DNA from: Microbacterium testaceum
GTDB lineage: Bacteria > Actinomycetota > Actinomycetes > Actinomycetales > Microbacteriaceae
Direction: 5' to 3'
Assembly (NCBI RefSeq): GCF_006539145.1
Contig: NZ_BJML01000002.1
Coordinates: 62,001 to 126,000 of the forward strand
DNA: 64,000 nucleotides
Shown: in pieces, positions 43,928-54,571 of the stretch
How the letters are laid out: each line of letters opens with the position of its first letter
Numbering within the stretch: the stretch's first letter is position 1
The notes under the pieces: generated by a model
The model's input: only the letters and a program-made list of their open reading frames with translations
Told to the model about the DNA's origin: nothing
Database searches by the model: none
Position numbers and translations under genes: made by a program

Positions 43928-46900
43928 TCATCTGGTCGTGGCACTCCCGGCTGGTGCGCTCATTCCCGCGAGCGCGTCGTCGAAGAAGGCCTGGGCGTCG
44001 AAGACCGAACCGTCGCCGGTGGTCGTGCCATCGGGAAGCAGGACGCCGTCGTCCTCGTGCTCGTCCTCTTCCTCGGGCACGTACCCCGACATCGGCGCGT
44101 CGGGGATCCACATCGCGCGCGGCTGAGGTGCATCGCGGAGGTCGCCCGGCGACGGGAGGAAAGCCTGAGCGGCGGGTGACGGAAGATCCGGGATGCCATC
44201 GACCGGAGCCGACGAGGGCGGTGGAGGCGCTACGGGGAACGGTGTCGTGGCGCGGGGCCGCGGCGGTGCGGGACGGGAGGGCGGCTCGTCGACCTCGGGC
44301 TCTGCCGCCGTGACGTACTCCGCGTCGGACGGCTGCTCGCTCGGGGCTGTCGCGTATTCGGAGTCGGTGTCGTCGACCGGGGCAGTCCGCGGCGGACCGC
44401 CGGGTCCGGGCGGCGTCGGCGCACCCGAGATGACCGGGGCCGGGACAGCTGGGGCCGGGACGCCCGGGACGCCCAGGATCGGCGGAACCGACGGGACCGA
44501 CGCATCGTCGGGGACGGAGGTCGACTCGCGGTCGTCGTCGCCGTCGTCCGAGCCCCAGCCGACGTCGGACTCGTCGTCGGCCTCGTAGCCGTCGTCATCG
44601 CGCGCGGAGCTGTCGTCCTCGGCATCCGTCTGAGCGTCCTCGGCGGCCGTCTCGTCGTCGTGCCGGCGCTGGTCCTCGTCGTGCCGGCGCTGTCTCTCCT
44701 CGAGTTCGTTCCGCTCGGCCTCGGCCTTCCGCTTCGCCTCCGCGTCCGCCTCGGCCGTGCGCTCCGCCTCCGCCTTGCGCTTCTCCTCGGCTTCGCGACG
44801 CTCACGCTCCTCCGCGGCCTTGCGCTCCGTCTCCTGACGCTCGCGCTTCTGCTCGGCTTCGCGACGCTCACGCTGCTCCTCGGCCTTGCGCTCCGCCTCC
44901 GCCTCCCGACGCTCGCGCTCCTGCTCGGCCTTCCGCTCCTCCTCGGCCTTGCGCTCCTCCTCGGCCTTGCGCTTCTCCTCGGCCTCGCGACGCTCGCGCT
45001 CCTGCCCGACCTTCCGCTCCGCCTCGGCCTTGCGCTCCTGCTCGGCCCTGCGCTTCGCGTCCGCCTCTCGACGCTCGTGCTCCTCCTCGGCCTTGCGCTT
45101 CTCCTCCGCCTCGCGACGCTCACGCTCCTCCTCGGCCCTGCGCTTCGCCTCCGCCTCGCGACGCTCGCGATCCTCCTCGGCCCGACGTTCCCGCTCGACC
45201 CGATCCTCCGCGTCTCGCGCCCGCCCCCGGGCCGCCTCACGCGCGTCGCGAGCCTCGTCTTCACGCGCCGCCGCCGTGGCGGCCTCGCGCGCAGCGTCGG
45301 CGTCACGGGCCTCGTCGCCCGTGAGGTCGGCGGGCACCGCGAGATCGAGGGCGCCCAGCTGCTGCTCCCATACCTGCAGCACGACGGGCACGTCGATCTC
45401 GTCCGGTCGCCGCTCGCCGTCGTTGCTCACGACGGTCGAGGTCCCCGCATCCACCTTCAACCGCAGGTGCGCGTCGACGATGAACGACCGGCCCTTGTGC
45501 GTGATCTTCTCGGAGGTCTTGACGTCCTCCCCCTGTTCGCCCGTCCGACTCGAAGACACCTTCCACGACGGCGTGAACCCCCCGAAAGCGAAGCCGCCGT
45601 CGGTCTCGCCGAACATGCCGAACTGCAGGGTCGCGCCCGTCTCGTCCGCCTGCTTGCGCCCGGCTGCTGTACCGGTGCCGAGGTCGATCGAGTGCTTCAG
45701 CGTCGTCTCCGGCGCGGTCGTGTCCAACCGGATCGACGGCGCCACGAGCGCGCCGGAGACCGAGACGTGGGACCGGACGTCGCGGAAGGCGCCGCGGCGG
45801 GCGATGAGGTCGTCGGAGCGGAACGTCTCGCCCGAGACGATCCGCGGGAGCGCGGCGAAGAGTGAGCCGTCCGAGATCGACACACGCAGCGCCTCGTCGT
45901 AGACGTCGCCCGGCCGCTCGGCACCGAGCGACCCGAGTCGCGCGTGCACGGCAGCCCGGATGGCGTCGCCTCCCGTGTGGTCCCACCGCACGGGTCGCCA
46001 GGCTCCCGCCGCCGGCAGACGGAACTGCTTCGCGCTCGGCGCGGGCGGCGCGGACGCAATCGCCTCCGGTGAGTTCTGCGGCTCGAGGATGTCGAGAGAA
46101 CCGGTGAACGAGAGCGGGGGAAGGGTCTGATGCGTTCCCTCGGTGATGCTGCGCGGCAGCATCGCGTCGACGGCACCGCTGACGTGCTCGTGGATCCTGA
46201 CGTTCACATCGAAGGTGACGGGGATGTGATGCTGCTCCAGTGCTTCGTGCTCGGCGGTGACGGTCACCGTCGGCGACACCGGCTCGGACGCGCTCTTGTC
46301 CCATCGACGGTTGAACACGGTCACGTCGTGCTGCGGGGCGATCTCCGCGCCCGGGTGGTCGATGTCGGCATCCGCGCGCGTGTTGAAACCGAGTCGGCCG
46401 TCGGCACCGACGTCGACGGCGTGGAAGCTGCTGCGCTTACCGGCGACGCCGTGCGACCGGTCCGTCGACAGCTTCTCCCCCGTCAGGGTCGTCCGATTCT
46501 CGGCATCCGTCGGATCCGGTCGGTGAGCGACGGTGACCTCGATCGTCGCGGTGCGCTGGCTGAACGAGCCTCCCGGGAGCGGGATCGTGACCCGGTTGGG
46601 TCCGACGATCGCATCGCGGAGGAACCCGGAGCCCGGCGCCTCGGTGAGCAGACGACGAACCTCGGCGGCGATGAGTCCGCGATCCGCGTCGCCGACGCCA
46701 CGCGGCCGCCAGGTGGCATCCATGGAGTCGAGGTCCTGCGCCGAGACCGTGCTGTGCCCGACGACGGCGTCGGAGTCGTCGCGGTACGGAGCGAGGGGGT
46801 CGCGGGTCGTCGGTGCGCTCGGGGCGTTCGTCGACACGGCCCCATCACCGCGCGACGGCTGCGCGCGAGGCAGGGGGGTCATCTCGTAGCCGTCCGGACT

Positions 46901-49900
46901 CCCCACGGGAGGAATCGATACCGCCGTGCTCGGGCCGGCCGACGCTGTCGTGCTCGGCCCCGCCGACGCCCCGGTGTCCACCGGTGCGGGCGACGGGGCG
47001 GTCGGTCCCGACGTCGTGGCCGCGGGCGTGTGCGCGCTCAGTGCGGGCGGCAGGGCGACGCCGTGCGCGAGCAGCAGCTTCGCGGCCTCAGCAGCGGGCA
47101 GCTCGACGTCCACGGACGCCGGCTCGTAGCGGGTGTACGACGGGTTGGCGAACCCCCGACGCCACCGCCACCGGCGCAGCTCCAGGGTGGGTGCGTAGGT
47201 GCGTTCGGCGTCGAAGCGGACGACGACGGTCTCCCCCGTCCGGCTGCGCTCCGTCGATCTGCCGGTCGACAGGCTGTGGTCGGCGGACCGCCCGTAGGTG
47301 TACCCCGCCTTGAGCCCCGCCTGCATGACGAACCGGTTCTTCGAGCCCGGCACCACCGCACGCAGCATCGCGTCGCCGCCGAAGCCGACGTTCCACTCCC
47401 GCGATGTCCCGACGCTCCGGTCCTCCCCCGAGCCGCGCGTCAGCGTACGGTCCTGCCGGGAGGTGACGAACGTCGGGTTGCCCAGGCGCTGCGTCACCTC
47501 GACCGACCCGCGCAGGTCGCCGAGCTTGCCGGTGAGCGTCATGTCGCCGGTCGACACGCTGCGACCGCCGAGCCCGGCGTTCGCGATCGTGCGGAGTCCG
47601 GCGTCGGAGGCGAGCGCCGCGACGGCCGACGCCGTGACCTCGCCCGGCTTGGTGAAGGGCGATCGGGTGAGGGCGTGGGTGCGGGTCGTGGTGCCGAAGG
47701 TCAGCGGGCCCCAGCTCGAGAAGTTGCCGCTGCCCCAGATGCGGCGGTGTCGCGCGCCGGGCCCGTGGGTGAGGTCGCCGCGCTTGGAGAGGGCGGCCTC
47801 GAGCACGTCGGCGTGCACCTCGTGCCCGTGGATGCGCTCGACCTTGGCGAAGGGGCCGAGAGCCGCGACGTCGACCGCGCGGAAGGCGCTGTCGTGAACC
47901 GCCCCCACGAGGGTGCGTCCGCCCGCGGAGGTCGGCGCGCCGCCGTCCAGCTGGGGACGACGCACGACGACCCCGCTCACCGGGATCGACCGGCCGGCAT
48001 TCGGCGTCTCCGCACGGTGCCGGCTGCTCGCCGGACCGCTTCCGAGGAGCCTTCCGCCCGCGAGGGCGCGCTGGAAGACGTTCGCATCCGCGGTCGACTC
48101 GTGCACCACTCGCAGGGTCGTGCGGGTGGGATGGTACGCCGCGGGCGTGTCACCGGACGCCGCGCGCGTCTCCTTCAGGGCCTGGGATGCCGAGCTCTTG
48201 ACCGAACGCTGGTGCCCGGCGGACACCTGGGCGGAGGCCCGACCCCAATCCGGGCCGAGTGCGCTCGTCGCCGGAGCCCCGGACGCGGCGAGCAGAAGCC
48301 CCCCGAAGGTGAAGCGCTGACCGCGCTTGGAGTCCACCGTCATCTCGCGCTTGCTCGCGAGGGACTCCTCGCGCTTGGACGGGACGCTGGCGGTGGTGTC
48401 GTCCGCATCGGTGAGCGCGATGTCGGCCCGCACCGTGACACGGTGCGTCCGGCCGCCCTCCTGCCAGCTGATGGTCGCCCCGCCGGTGGCGGCGTCGTGC
48501 AGTGAGGCCTTGCCGGCGTCTCCGTCGAACCGCCCCGCAACGGCACCGGCGCCTTTCTCCGACAGCCCGAGTCCCGTCGAGATCTGGTCCGCCAGATCCG
48601 GGGGCGCCGAGACGAAGGAGTCCTTCGATGGATCGAAGGCGGTGTCGGTGCCCGGAGTCACGGACGGTGCGTTGCCGTTGGCGGGGGTAACGGCATCCGG
48701 CATCCACAGCCCGCGCGCCGCGGCGTCGGCGATCGGCACCGAGAACGTCGTGCGCACCTCGACCGGCTGCGGAGCGCCGCGACCCGACGCCACCCGGACC
48801 GTGCGGGAGAGGGTGTAGACGGCCAGCTTGTCGTCGTCGCTGCGGGAGCTGGAGTGCTTCAGCTCCTTCGAACCGCCGTACTGGCCGCTCAGCGTCACGG
48901 TCAGGCCGCCGCCGGTGCGGAAGAAGCTGCGCACGCGCCCGCGCGCACCGATCGTGGCGTTCAGTTCGTTGTTCTTCGACCAGCCCGAGGAGAAGGCGGT
49001 GCTGCTCCCGGTCTTGCTCGACCCCGCGGACACTCCGCGGAAGGTGACCTGCGGCGCTCCGGCATCCACCGAGAACGTCAGGGAGTCGCCCTTCGCCGTC
49101 GCCTCGCCCGAGGCCGTGAGCAGGCTCGTGAGCGCATCGACGTCTCTCTGCGACGTCGGACGGACCGCGGCGGTGTCGAGATGGGTGACACGCTGGGGAC
49201 GGATGCCGCGGAGGTCGGCGCTTCGCGCGTCGGCGGGCGCGCCGGGCGCGCGTCCGCGCTGCGGGGTCGCATGGGGCACGGTGTGCTCCAGCTCGGGCAT
49301 CGACAGGCTCATGTCGACGCGGAGGGGTGTCGTCCTGGCGTCCGTCGTGAGCGTCAGCGACACCGTGGCGTGCGCGGGTGTCGGTGCGGTCGCCGGGGTC
49401 GCCGTGTCGCTGAGCGTCGTTTTGATGCCGAGGTCGGAGCCCGTACCGACGCCCAGGCCGAAGGTCACGGCGGGATACCCGGGCCCGAAGCCCGCGGCCA
49501 CCGTCACCTGCCCTGCCACCTGATGGGAGGTGCTCAGGGACTCCTTCGCCCCGAGTTCCACGTTCTGCGTGCGCGAGAAGACGTCCTCGGCCTGCGCCTC
49601 GGGCTTGGCGGCCGCGGGAGCGTCGTCGGTCGCCACCGGTTTCGCCGACGGAGCCGTCGGTGTCACGGCCGGCATGCGCACGTCGGTGCGGTGCACCACG
49701 GCTGTGCGCCCGTCGACCGTGATGACCCCGGAAGCGAGCACGTCGCGCCATGCGGCAGCGACCTCCGCCGCCGTCGACTCGTCTCGCAGTCCCAGGGAAC
49801 GGGAGACGCGTTCGGGGCGCACGCGCAGGTGACGGGCGACCTGCCTCCGTAGGTCGCGCGGATCACCGATGGCAGAGACGGGCAGCGGTTGCCCCTGGAG

Positions 49901-52900
49901 GATCTCATTCGCCGGGTACTGCCTGTCGGGTAGCTGATGCTCGCCGTCGGCGATGCGCTCGATCGCCCAGAGGTGCCGCGGATACACCGTTGCGCCGCCG
50001 CGATGGACCGCATCGCCCATGATCCCGGTGTCGCTGCTCACGCCGCTGCGCGTGGGGTCCTGCAGCAGAACGCGCCGCGTGTCGACCGACTCGTCGGCGA
50101 GGCCGAGGAAATGCAGCAGCTCGTGCGTCAACACCGCACCGGATTCATCCGTCCGCCACGTCCGCTGGTCCGTGGCGGTGACCGGCTGCCCGTCCGGCCC
50201 CCGGCCGGTCGTCCCCACCTCGTCGACGCCGGCGACGACCCGCACGGTGGCGTGCGCAGTGGCGGCGGTGGGGGTGAACTCGACGTCGAGATGCATCTGA
50301 TCGCCGCTGGGAAGCCGATATCCGCGATTGACGATGGTCGTCACGCTCGCCCGAGCGCGGTCCTGCGCGGCGGTGACTTCGGCGTCGGTGACGCCCGTCC
50401 CTCGCACCAGGTGCACGCGCACGGTGTAGACCTGGATCGCCCGACCGTCGGGGACGATGACGCGCGCTCGGTCGTAGGCGATGCGTCCCTCGAAGCGGTC
50501 GAGCCGCCCCGTCCGGCCATCGGCGCGCACGTCGAAAGCGGTCTGGTCGACGCGGTGCGGCGTCGCGGACGCCAGCCGGGGGCGCCAGTCCGACTCGCGG
50601 AGGGGGTTCGAGGGGTCCGACCACGTCGCCGTCGCAGCGGGCGCGTGCCGCCAGCCCTCGTCGCTCGCGGCGGACCGTCGCGGATCCGGTGCCGGAGGCT
50701 GCGGAGTCGGGCGGCGGCGGGTCCGCGAGGGGCCCGCGGTCGCCGCGGCGGGCGTCCGCGGCGCGCGATTCGGCAGCGGAGGCGGCGGGGGCGGAGAGGA
50801 GGGTGTCGGCGCCGCCGGGCCCTCCGACGACGCAGGCGTCGCCGCCGGGGGGCGTGCCGACGAGGAAGACGCGACCACGGGCACCGCCGGGCGCGTGCTC
50901 GCCGGCCCGGGTCCCGGCTGCGGGGTGCCGCCCGCGTCCTGCCGCGCCGCTTTCGGCTGCCTCGAAGCCGTACCGGCGGCCGCGCGCGCCGGCGTGACGC
51001 GCGCCGGCGTCGGGGCCGGCGCCGGCGAAGACGCCGGGAGGGCAGACGGCAGCGCGGTCGGCGCCGGGGGCCGTGCGGGCGGCGACGACGTCGTCGGCCG
51101 CGCGGACGACGGGACGGTCGCCGGCGCCTTCGGCTGCGGGGCTCCCGATGCCGCGTTCGTCGGGGCGGTGTGCCGTGCCGGTGCGACCGTTCCCGAGGTG
51201 GGCGCCGGTGCGTCCACGCGCGGCGTGGCCGTCGGCGCGAGGGCCGGCCCTCCCGAAGCGATGCCTGCCGAATCGTCGGCCGCCTCCGCGCGACCCGGAC
51301 GGGGATCGGATGCCGTCGCCTCACCCGGCGAGCCGTTCGGGGCCACCGCCGGATCCGCCGCGGAAACGGGCGCGGGGTCTCCCGCGGGCCGTGCGCGGCC
51401 GGGAGCCACCGCGGACGAAGCCGCCGGCGACGCATCGGCCGTCTCCCGCCCGTCTGCTGGGGAATCCCCCGCGCGGCGGTCGGGCCCGACCTCATCGACC
51501 GTCGGGCGCGACGTGTCCGACCCGCCGTCGGACGACAGGGGTGCGGCGGTGAGGTCGTCGGTGTGCGGGCGATCACCGTCGTGCGGTGTCCCCCGCTGCG
51601 CACCGTCCGCTGCCGGGCCGGGGGCCGGATCGGACCGGGTGGACGGGTCGGGCGTCGCCGTGGCGGAGGGCGTCGCGGTGTCAGCCCCCGGGTCCGGCGT
51701 CGTCGACGGGCCGGCCGTTCCTGGGCCCGTCGCCGCGGGCCCCGGCGTCGCCGTCGAGCTGGGCGTCGCCGTCTCCGTCGGCGCCGGGCCGGGCGTCCCC
51801 ACGGGTCCGGGGCTCGAGTTGACCGGTGCCGGATCGGGCGTCACGACGGGTCGAGGCGTCGACGCGTCGGACGTCGCCGGCCCGGGCGTCGTCGTGTCCG
51901 CCGGCGCCGCGTTCGAAGGCGCCGGGTCCGAGGGCGCCGGGTTCGAAGGCGCCGGGTTCGAAGGCGCCGTGTTCGAAGGCGGCGCGTCGGGAGTGGCCCC
52001 CGGCTCGGGCGTCGCGGCTTCGGCCTGTCCCGGTGTCGGCGTCCGCACCGGTCCCGGTGTCGATGCATCGGCCGGCGTCGGGTCGGAGGTCGCCGTGTCA
52101 GACGTCTCCGGTGCGGGCGTCGACGCGTCCGCCGGCGCCGGCGCCGGAGTCACCTCGGGTCGAGGCGCCGCCGCATCGGGCGTCGCCGGCCCGGGCGTCG
52201 CTGCCGGCTCAGAGGTGGGCTGGTCCGGCTCCGGCGTCGAGACGGGTGCCGCCGCAGAGCCCGGCGTGGACGCGCCGGACGGCGACGGCCCGGGAGTCGT
52301 CGTGTCCGCGGGCGCCGTGTCCGAAGGCTCCGCACCGGGGGTAGCCCCCGGGTTGACCGTCGCCGGATCCGCCTGTCCTGGCGCCGGGGTCACCGCGGGT
52401 CCCGGCGTCGACCCGTCGACCGGCGCCGTGTCGGGAGTCGCTGCGTGCGCAGGCGGCGGGCCTGGCGTCACGACAGGGGCGGGCGTCTCGGCAGGATCGG
52501 GCTCGGTCACCTCGGCGATCGTCTCGCCGGGCGCGGCCGCGTCGGCCGGTGCCGGGACGGGCGTCTCGGCGACCGCCTCGCCGCGCCCCGGAGCGCCCGA
52601 CGTCGCGGGGCCGGCTGCCGCGTCCGCCGGACCGGTCGTGTCCGTCGCCGCTGGGTTCGGCGTCGCCGCAGGACCCGGCGTCCCCGCGGAATCCGGCGTC
52701 GCCGCAGAGCCCGGCGTCGCCGCAGAGCCGGGCGTCACCGCGTCCGAGGGGCGAGCGGGAGCCGGCCGTGCATCGACACCGGAGGCCGTCGCCGAGTCGG
52801 GCGGCGCCGTCGGACCGGTCGCCGTCTCGCCGTCATCGCCCGACGGACCTCCACCGGGCGTCGCGCGCGGATCGGTCGGCGCTCCGGGCCGGTCGGAGCT

Positions 52901-54514
52901 CCCGGGGTCCGCCGTCGCCTCCTGACCGGCGCCCGGCGTCGCGGGCGGACCGACCGGATCCGGTGCCGACGAGGGCTGTCCGAAGGGCGCGGATGCCACG
53001 GGGCGCGAAGCGGCCGAATCGGTCTGTGCCGCCGCCCCCATCGAGGACTCGGCGTGCGGCCGTTCCCCCCGCGGCACGGGCGGCATCGTCGCCCCGGAGG
53101 GTGGCTGAGTCCCGGGAGAGCTCTGCCCGCGTTCCGGTGCCGCCGCGGCACGGTCGGGGTCGGCTGCCGGGCCACCGACCGCGTCGCTCGCCGGGCGTCT
53201 GCCCGGCCCCGTGCCCACGCCCGCGACGGGCGTCGCCGCCGGACCCGGGGCTCGTCCCACACCCGTGCCCGAGCCCGAGGCGGGGTTCGTCATCGGCCCC
53301 GCGGCGGAACTCGCTGCGCCGCCTTCGGACATCGCGCCGGATCGATCATCCGCGCTCGTCCCCTCGCCCGTGGCATCCCCGCCGTCCTGGGCGGACCCGC
53401 CGCCGAGGTGGAATCCGGCTGCCTCGCCGAGACCGGTGCCGATGCTCGACGACGCCGCCGACATCACTCCGCCGGCGCTGACATCGAACCCCTGTCCCTG
53501 AATGGCGTTGTACGTGCCCTCCGTCATCACCTCGACGAACGCCTCGCCGGCGAAGTCCGTGACGATGCCCTGACCGGTCTCTCGCCAGCCGTGCGGCCGT
53601 GGCCCCGCTCCCGTCGCCGAGGGCACCGGTGACGGCCCCGAGCCGCCCGGCGTCGGGGTGGGCGCCGGCCCCGGCTTGGGCGTCGGGGTGGGCGGCGTCG
53701 GGCTGGGCGCCGGACTCGGGCTCGGCGTCGGACGCGGGGTCGGCGTCGGACCCCCGCTCGGGCTCGGCACGGCGTCGAGAGCATCGCCGCCCACCCCCTT
53801 ACCCGGTCCGGGCACGGCGATGTCCCCGGCGCCCTTGCCGAGGCCCTTGCCGATCGCCGCGCCACCGACGATGACGGCGCCGCCGAACATGCCCGCGAGA
53901 GCGCCTCCCGCCGCTGCACCGGAGGTCTTGTCACCGTCCCAGTCGGTGCGATTGCCCTCCGCCATCTGCGCGAGCTGCGCGACCGCGTCGATGGCGACCT
54001 CGCTCAGGACGTTGAACGCCGCCCCTTTCGCGATCTCGGCGAGGAGCTTGCGCAGCACCGTACGGAACAGGATGGAGTACATCGCCTTGCGCGCGGCGAG
54101 CCAGGCCATCGACGACCCGAACGACGGCACCGCCATGGCGATCGCCCAGGCGATCTCGGCGATGAGCGCGATCAGGGCGCCGATCAGGGTGTACTTCGTG
54201 TACTCGACGTCGAGCGCGAGCTTGCTGAGGAACTGCGAGCTCGAGAGCATCGATTCGGCGACCTCCCGCAGCGCGTCGCCCTCGGTGAGCGAGACGATGT
54301 ACTGGTCGTACGCGTCGCGGCTTCTGCCGGTGAAGCCACGCTGCGTCGCCATCAGATCGCGGCGCAGGTCGCCGTCGAGATCGCTGAGCTCGCGAGCGGC
54401 CAGCTGCCAGCCCCGCGCGAGGTCGCGCAGCTGGTCCTCGTTCGCCATCGGGAAGCGCTCTCCCGCGAGCACGAGGAAGAGATTCGCGGCCTCGTTGCTG
54501 ACCATGAGCGCCAT
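43928..54514 (-). CDS. Giant T7SS-associated multidomain protein (3,528 residues)
   Basis: It has an N-terminal helical WXG100/PPE-like domain (1-190, with a hydrophobic segment near 107-131), then a second Gly/Ala hydrophobic stretch (about 200-230) and a very long Pro/Thr/Ala-rich region (about 230-1300). A metalloprotease-like domain follows, HELLHFLGLAD (H1464, E1465, H1468, D1474) with Met-turn TGIMGD (M1499), matching the HExxHxxGxxD pattern of snapalysin-type metzincins. Large beta-rich blocks (about 1550-3060), a charged coiled coil of Arg/Glu/Lys/Ala (about 3068-3318) and an acidic Pro-rich tail complete it. There is no Sec signal. The N-terminal domain and operon suggest a T7SS substrate; protease activity is inferred from motifs only. 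AAGGGGG precedes ATG 54514. Confidence 0.85.
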   Translation of the reverse strand: MALMVSNEAANLFLVLAGERFPMANEDQLRDLARGWQLAARELSDLDGDLRRDLMATQRGFTGRSRDAYDQYIVSLTEGDALREVAESMLSSSQFLSKLALDVEYTKYTLIGALIALIAEIAWAIAMAVPSFGSSMAWLAARKAMYSILFRTVLRKLLAEIAKGAAFNVLSEVAIDAVAQLAQMAEGNRTDWDGDKTSGAAAGGALAGMFGGAVIVGGAAIGKGLGKGAGDIAVPGPGKGVGGDALDAVPSPSGGPTPTPRPTPSPSPAPSPTPPTPTPKPGPAPTPTPGGSGPSPVPSATGAGPRPHGWRETGQGIVTDFAGEAFVEVMTEGTYNAIQGQGFDVSAGGVMSAASSSIGTGLGEAAGFHLGGGSAQDGGDATGEGTSADDRSGAMSEGGAASSAAGPMTNPASGSGTGVGRAPGPAATPVAGVGTGPGRRPASDAVGGPAADPDRAAAAPERGQSSPGTQPPSGATMPPVPRGERPHAESSMGAAAQTDSAASRPVASAPFGQPSSAPDPVGPPATPGAGQEATADPGSSDRPGAPTDPRATPGGGPSGDDGETATGPTAPPDSATASGVDARPAPARPSDAVTPGSAATPGSAATPDSAGTPGPAATPNPAATDTTGPADAAAGPATSGAPGRGEAVAETPVPAPADAAAPGETIAEVTEPDPAETPAPVVTPGPPPAHAATPDTAPVDGSTPGPAVTPAPGQADPATVNPGATPGAEPSDTAPADTTTPGPSPSGASTPGSAAAPVSTPEPDQPTSEPAATPGPATPDAAAPRPEVTPAPAPADASTPAPETSDTATSDPTPADASTPGPVRTPTPGQAEAATPEPGATPDAPPSNTAPSNPAPSNPAPSDPAPSNAAPADTTTPGPATSDASTPRPVVTPDPAPVNSSPGPVGTPGPAPTETATPSSTATPGPAATGPGTAGPSTTPDPGADTATPSATATPDPSTRSDPAPGPAADGAQRGTPHDGDRPHTDDLTAAPLSSDGGSDTSRPTVDEVGPDRRAGDSPADGRETADASPAASSAVAPGRARPAGDPAPVSAADPAVAPNGSPGEATASDPRPGRAEAADDSAGIASGGPALAPTATPRVDAPAPTSGTVAPARHTAPTNAASGAPQPKAPATVPSSARPTTSSPPARPPAPTALPSALPASSPAPAPTPARVTPARAAAGTASRQPKAARQDAGGTPQPGPGPASTRPAVPVVASSSSARPPAATPASSEGPAAPTPSSPPPPPPLPNRAPRTPAAATAGPSRTRRRPTPQPPAPDPRRSAASDEGWRHAPAATATWSDPSNPLRESDWRPRLASATPHRVDQTAFDVRADGRTGRLDRFEGRIAYDRARVIVPDGRAIQVYTVRVHLVRGTGVTDAEVTAAQDRARASVTTIVNRGYRLPSGDQMHLDVEFTPTAATAHATVRVVAGVDEVGTTGRGPDGQPVTATDQRTWRTDESGAVLTHELLHFLGLADESVDTRRVLLQDPTRSGVSSDTGIMGDAVHRGGATVYPRHLWAIERIADGEHQLPDRQYPANEILQGQPLPVSAIGDPRDLRRQVARHLRVRPERVSRSLGLRDESTAAEVAAAWRDVLASGVITVDGRTAVVHRTDVRMPAVTPTAPSAKPVATDDAPAAAKPEAQAEDVFSRTQNVELGAKESLSTSHQVAGQVTVAAGFGPGYPAVTFGLGVGTGSDLGIKTTLSDTATPATAPTPAHATVSLTLTTDARTTPLRVDMSLSMPELEHTVPHATPQRGRAPGAPADARSADLRGIRPQRVTHLDTAAVRPTSQRDVDALTSLLTASGEATAKGDSLTFSVDAGAPQVTFRGVSAGSSKTGSSTAFSSGWSKNNELNATIGARGRVRSFFRTGGGLTVTLSGQYGGSKELKHSSSRSDDDKLAVYTLSRTVRVASGRGAPQPVEVRTTFSVPIADAAARGLWMPDAVTPANGNAPSVTPGTDTAFDPSKDSFVSAPPDLADQISTGLGLSEKGAGAVAGRFDGDAGKASLHDAATGGATISWQEGGRTHRVTVRADIALTDADDTTASVPSKREESLASKREMTVDSKRGQRFTFGGLLLAASGAPATSALGPDWGRASAQVSAGHQRSVKSSASQALKETRAASGDTPAAYHPTRTTLRVVHESTADANVFQRALAGGRLLGSGPASSRHRAETPNAGRSIPVSGVVVRRPQLDGGAPTSAGGRTLVGAVHDSAFRAVDVAALGPFAKVERIHGHEVHADVLEAALSKRGDLTHGPGARHRRIWGSGNFSSWGPLTFGTTTRTHALTRSPFTKPGEVTASAVAALASDAGLRTIANAGLGGRSVSTGDMTLTGKLGDLRGSVEVTQRLGNPTFVTSRQDRTLTRGSGEDRSVGTSREWNVGFGGDAMLRAVVPGSKNRFVMQAGLKAGYTYGRSADHSLSTGRSTERSRTGETVVVRFDAERTYAPTLELRRWRWRRGFANPSYTRYEPASVDVELPAAEAAKLLLAHGVALPPALSAHTPAATTSGPTAPSPAPVDTGASAGPSTTASAGPSTAVSIPPVGSPDGYEMTPLPRAQPSRGDGAVSTNAPSAPTTRDPLAPYRDDSDAVVGHSTVSAQDLDSMDATWRPRGVGDADRGLIAAEVRRLLTEAPGSGFLRDAIVGPNRVTIPLPGGSFSQRTATIEVTVAHRPDPTDAENRTTLTGEKLSTDRSHGVAGKRSSFHAVDVGADGRLGFNTRADADIDHPGAEIAPQHDVTVFNRRWDKSASEPVSPTVTVTAEHEALEQHHIPVTFDVNVRIHEHVSGAVDAMLPRSITEGTHQTLPPLSFTGSLDILEPQNSPEAIASAPPAPSAKQFRLPAAGAWRPVRWDHTGGDAIRAAVHARLGSLGAERPGDVYDEALRVSISDGSLFAALPRIVSGETFRSDDLIARRGAFRDVRSHVSVSGALVAPSIRLDTTAPETTLKHSIDLGTGTAAGRKQADETGATLQFGMFGETDGGFAFGGFTPSWKVSSSRTGEQGEDVKTSEKITHKGRSFIVDAHLRLKVDAGTSTVVSNDGERRPDEIDVPVVLQVWEQQLGALDLAVPADLTGDEARDADAAREAATAAAREDEARDAREAARGRARDAEDRVERERRAEEDRERREAEAKRRAEEERERREAEEKRKAEEEHERREADAKRRAEQERKAEAERKVGQERERREAEEKRKAEEERKAEEERKAEQERERREAEAERKAEEQRERREAEQKRERQETERKAAEERERREAEEKRKAEAERTAEADAEAKRKAEAERNELEERQRRHDEDQRRHDDETAAEDAQTDAEDDSSARDDDGYEADDESDVGWGSDDGDDDRESTSVPDDASVPSVPPILGVPGVPAPAVPAPVISGAPTPPGPGGPPRTAPVDDTDSEYATAPSEQPSDAEYVTAAEPEVDEPPSRPAPPRPRATTPFPVAPPPPSSAPVDGIPDLPSPAAQAFLPSPGDLRDAPQPRAMWIPDAPMSGYVPEEEDEHEDDGVLLPDGTTTGDGSVFDAQAFFDDALAGMSAPAGSATTR

Positions 54515-54571
54515 CGCGTCCCCCTTCCTCGATCGCCCGGCGGACGTCCCGCCGAGCCGGTCTCCGGCCGA

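Noticed and set aside
41810..44179. A 789-codon plus-strand frame
   Set aside because: Antisense across two well-supported minus-strand T7SS genes; no start signal and no recognisable domain.
44560..45310. Dense short repeats suggesting a non-coding satellite
   Set aside because: They are in frame and encode the Arg/Glu/Lys/Ala coiled coil of the giant protein.
49937..53632. A 1,231-codon Arg-rich frame on the plus strand
   Set aside because: Antisense to the Pro/Thr/Ala-rich part of the giant gene; the composition is the mirror of that low-complexity coding sequence.
54515..54571. Possible terminator before the giant gene
   Set aside because: The GGCGGAC/CCGCC pairing is short and imperfect, and operon continuity argues against a stop there.
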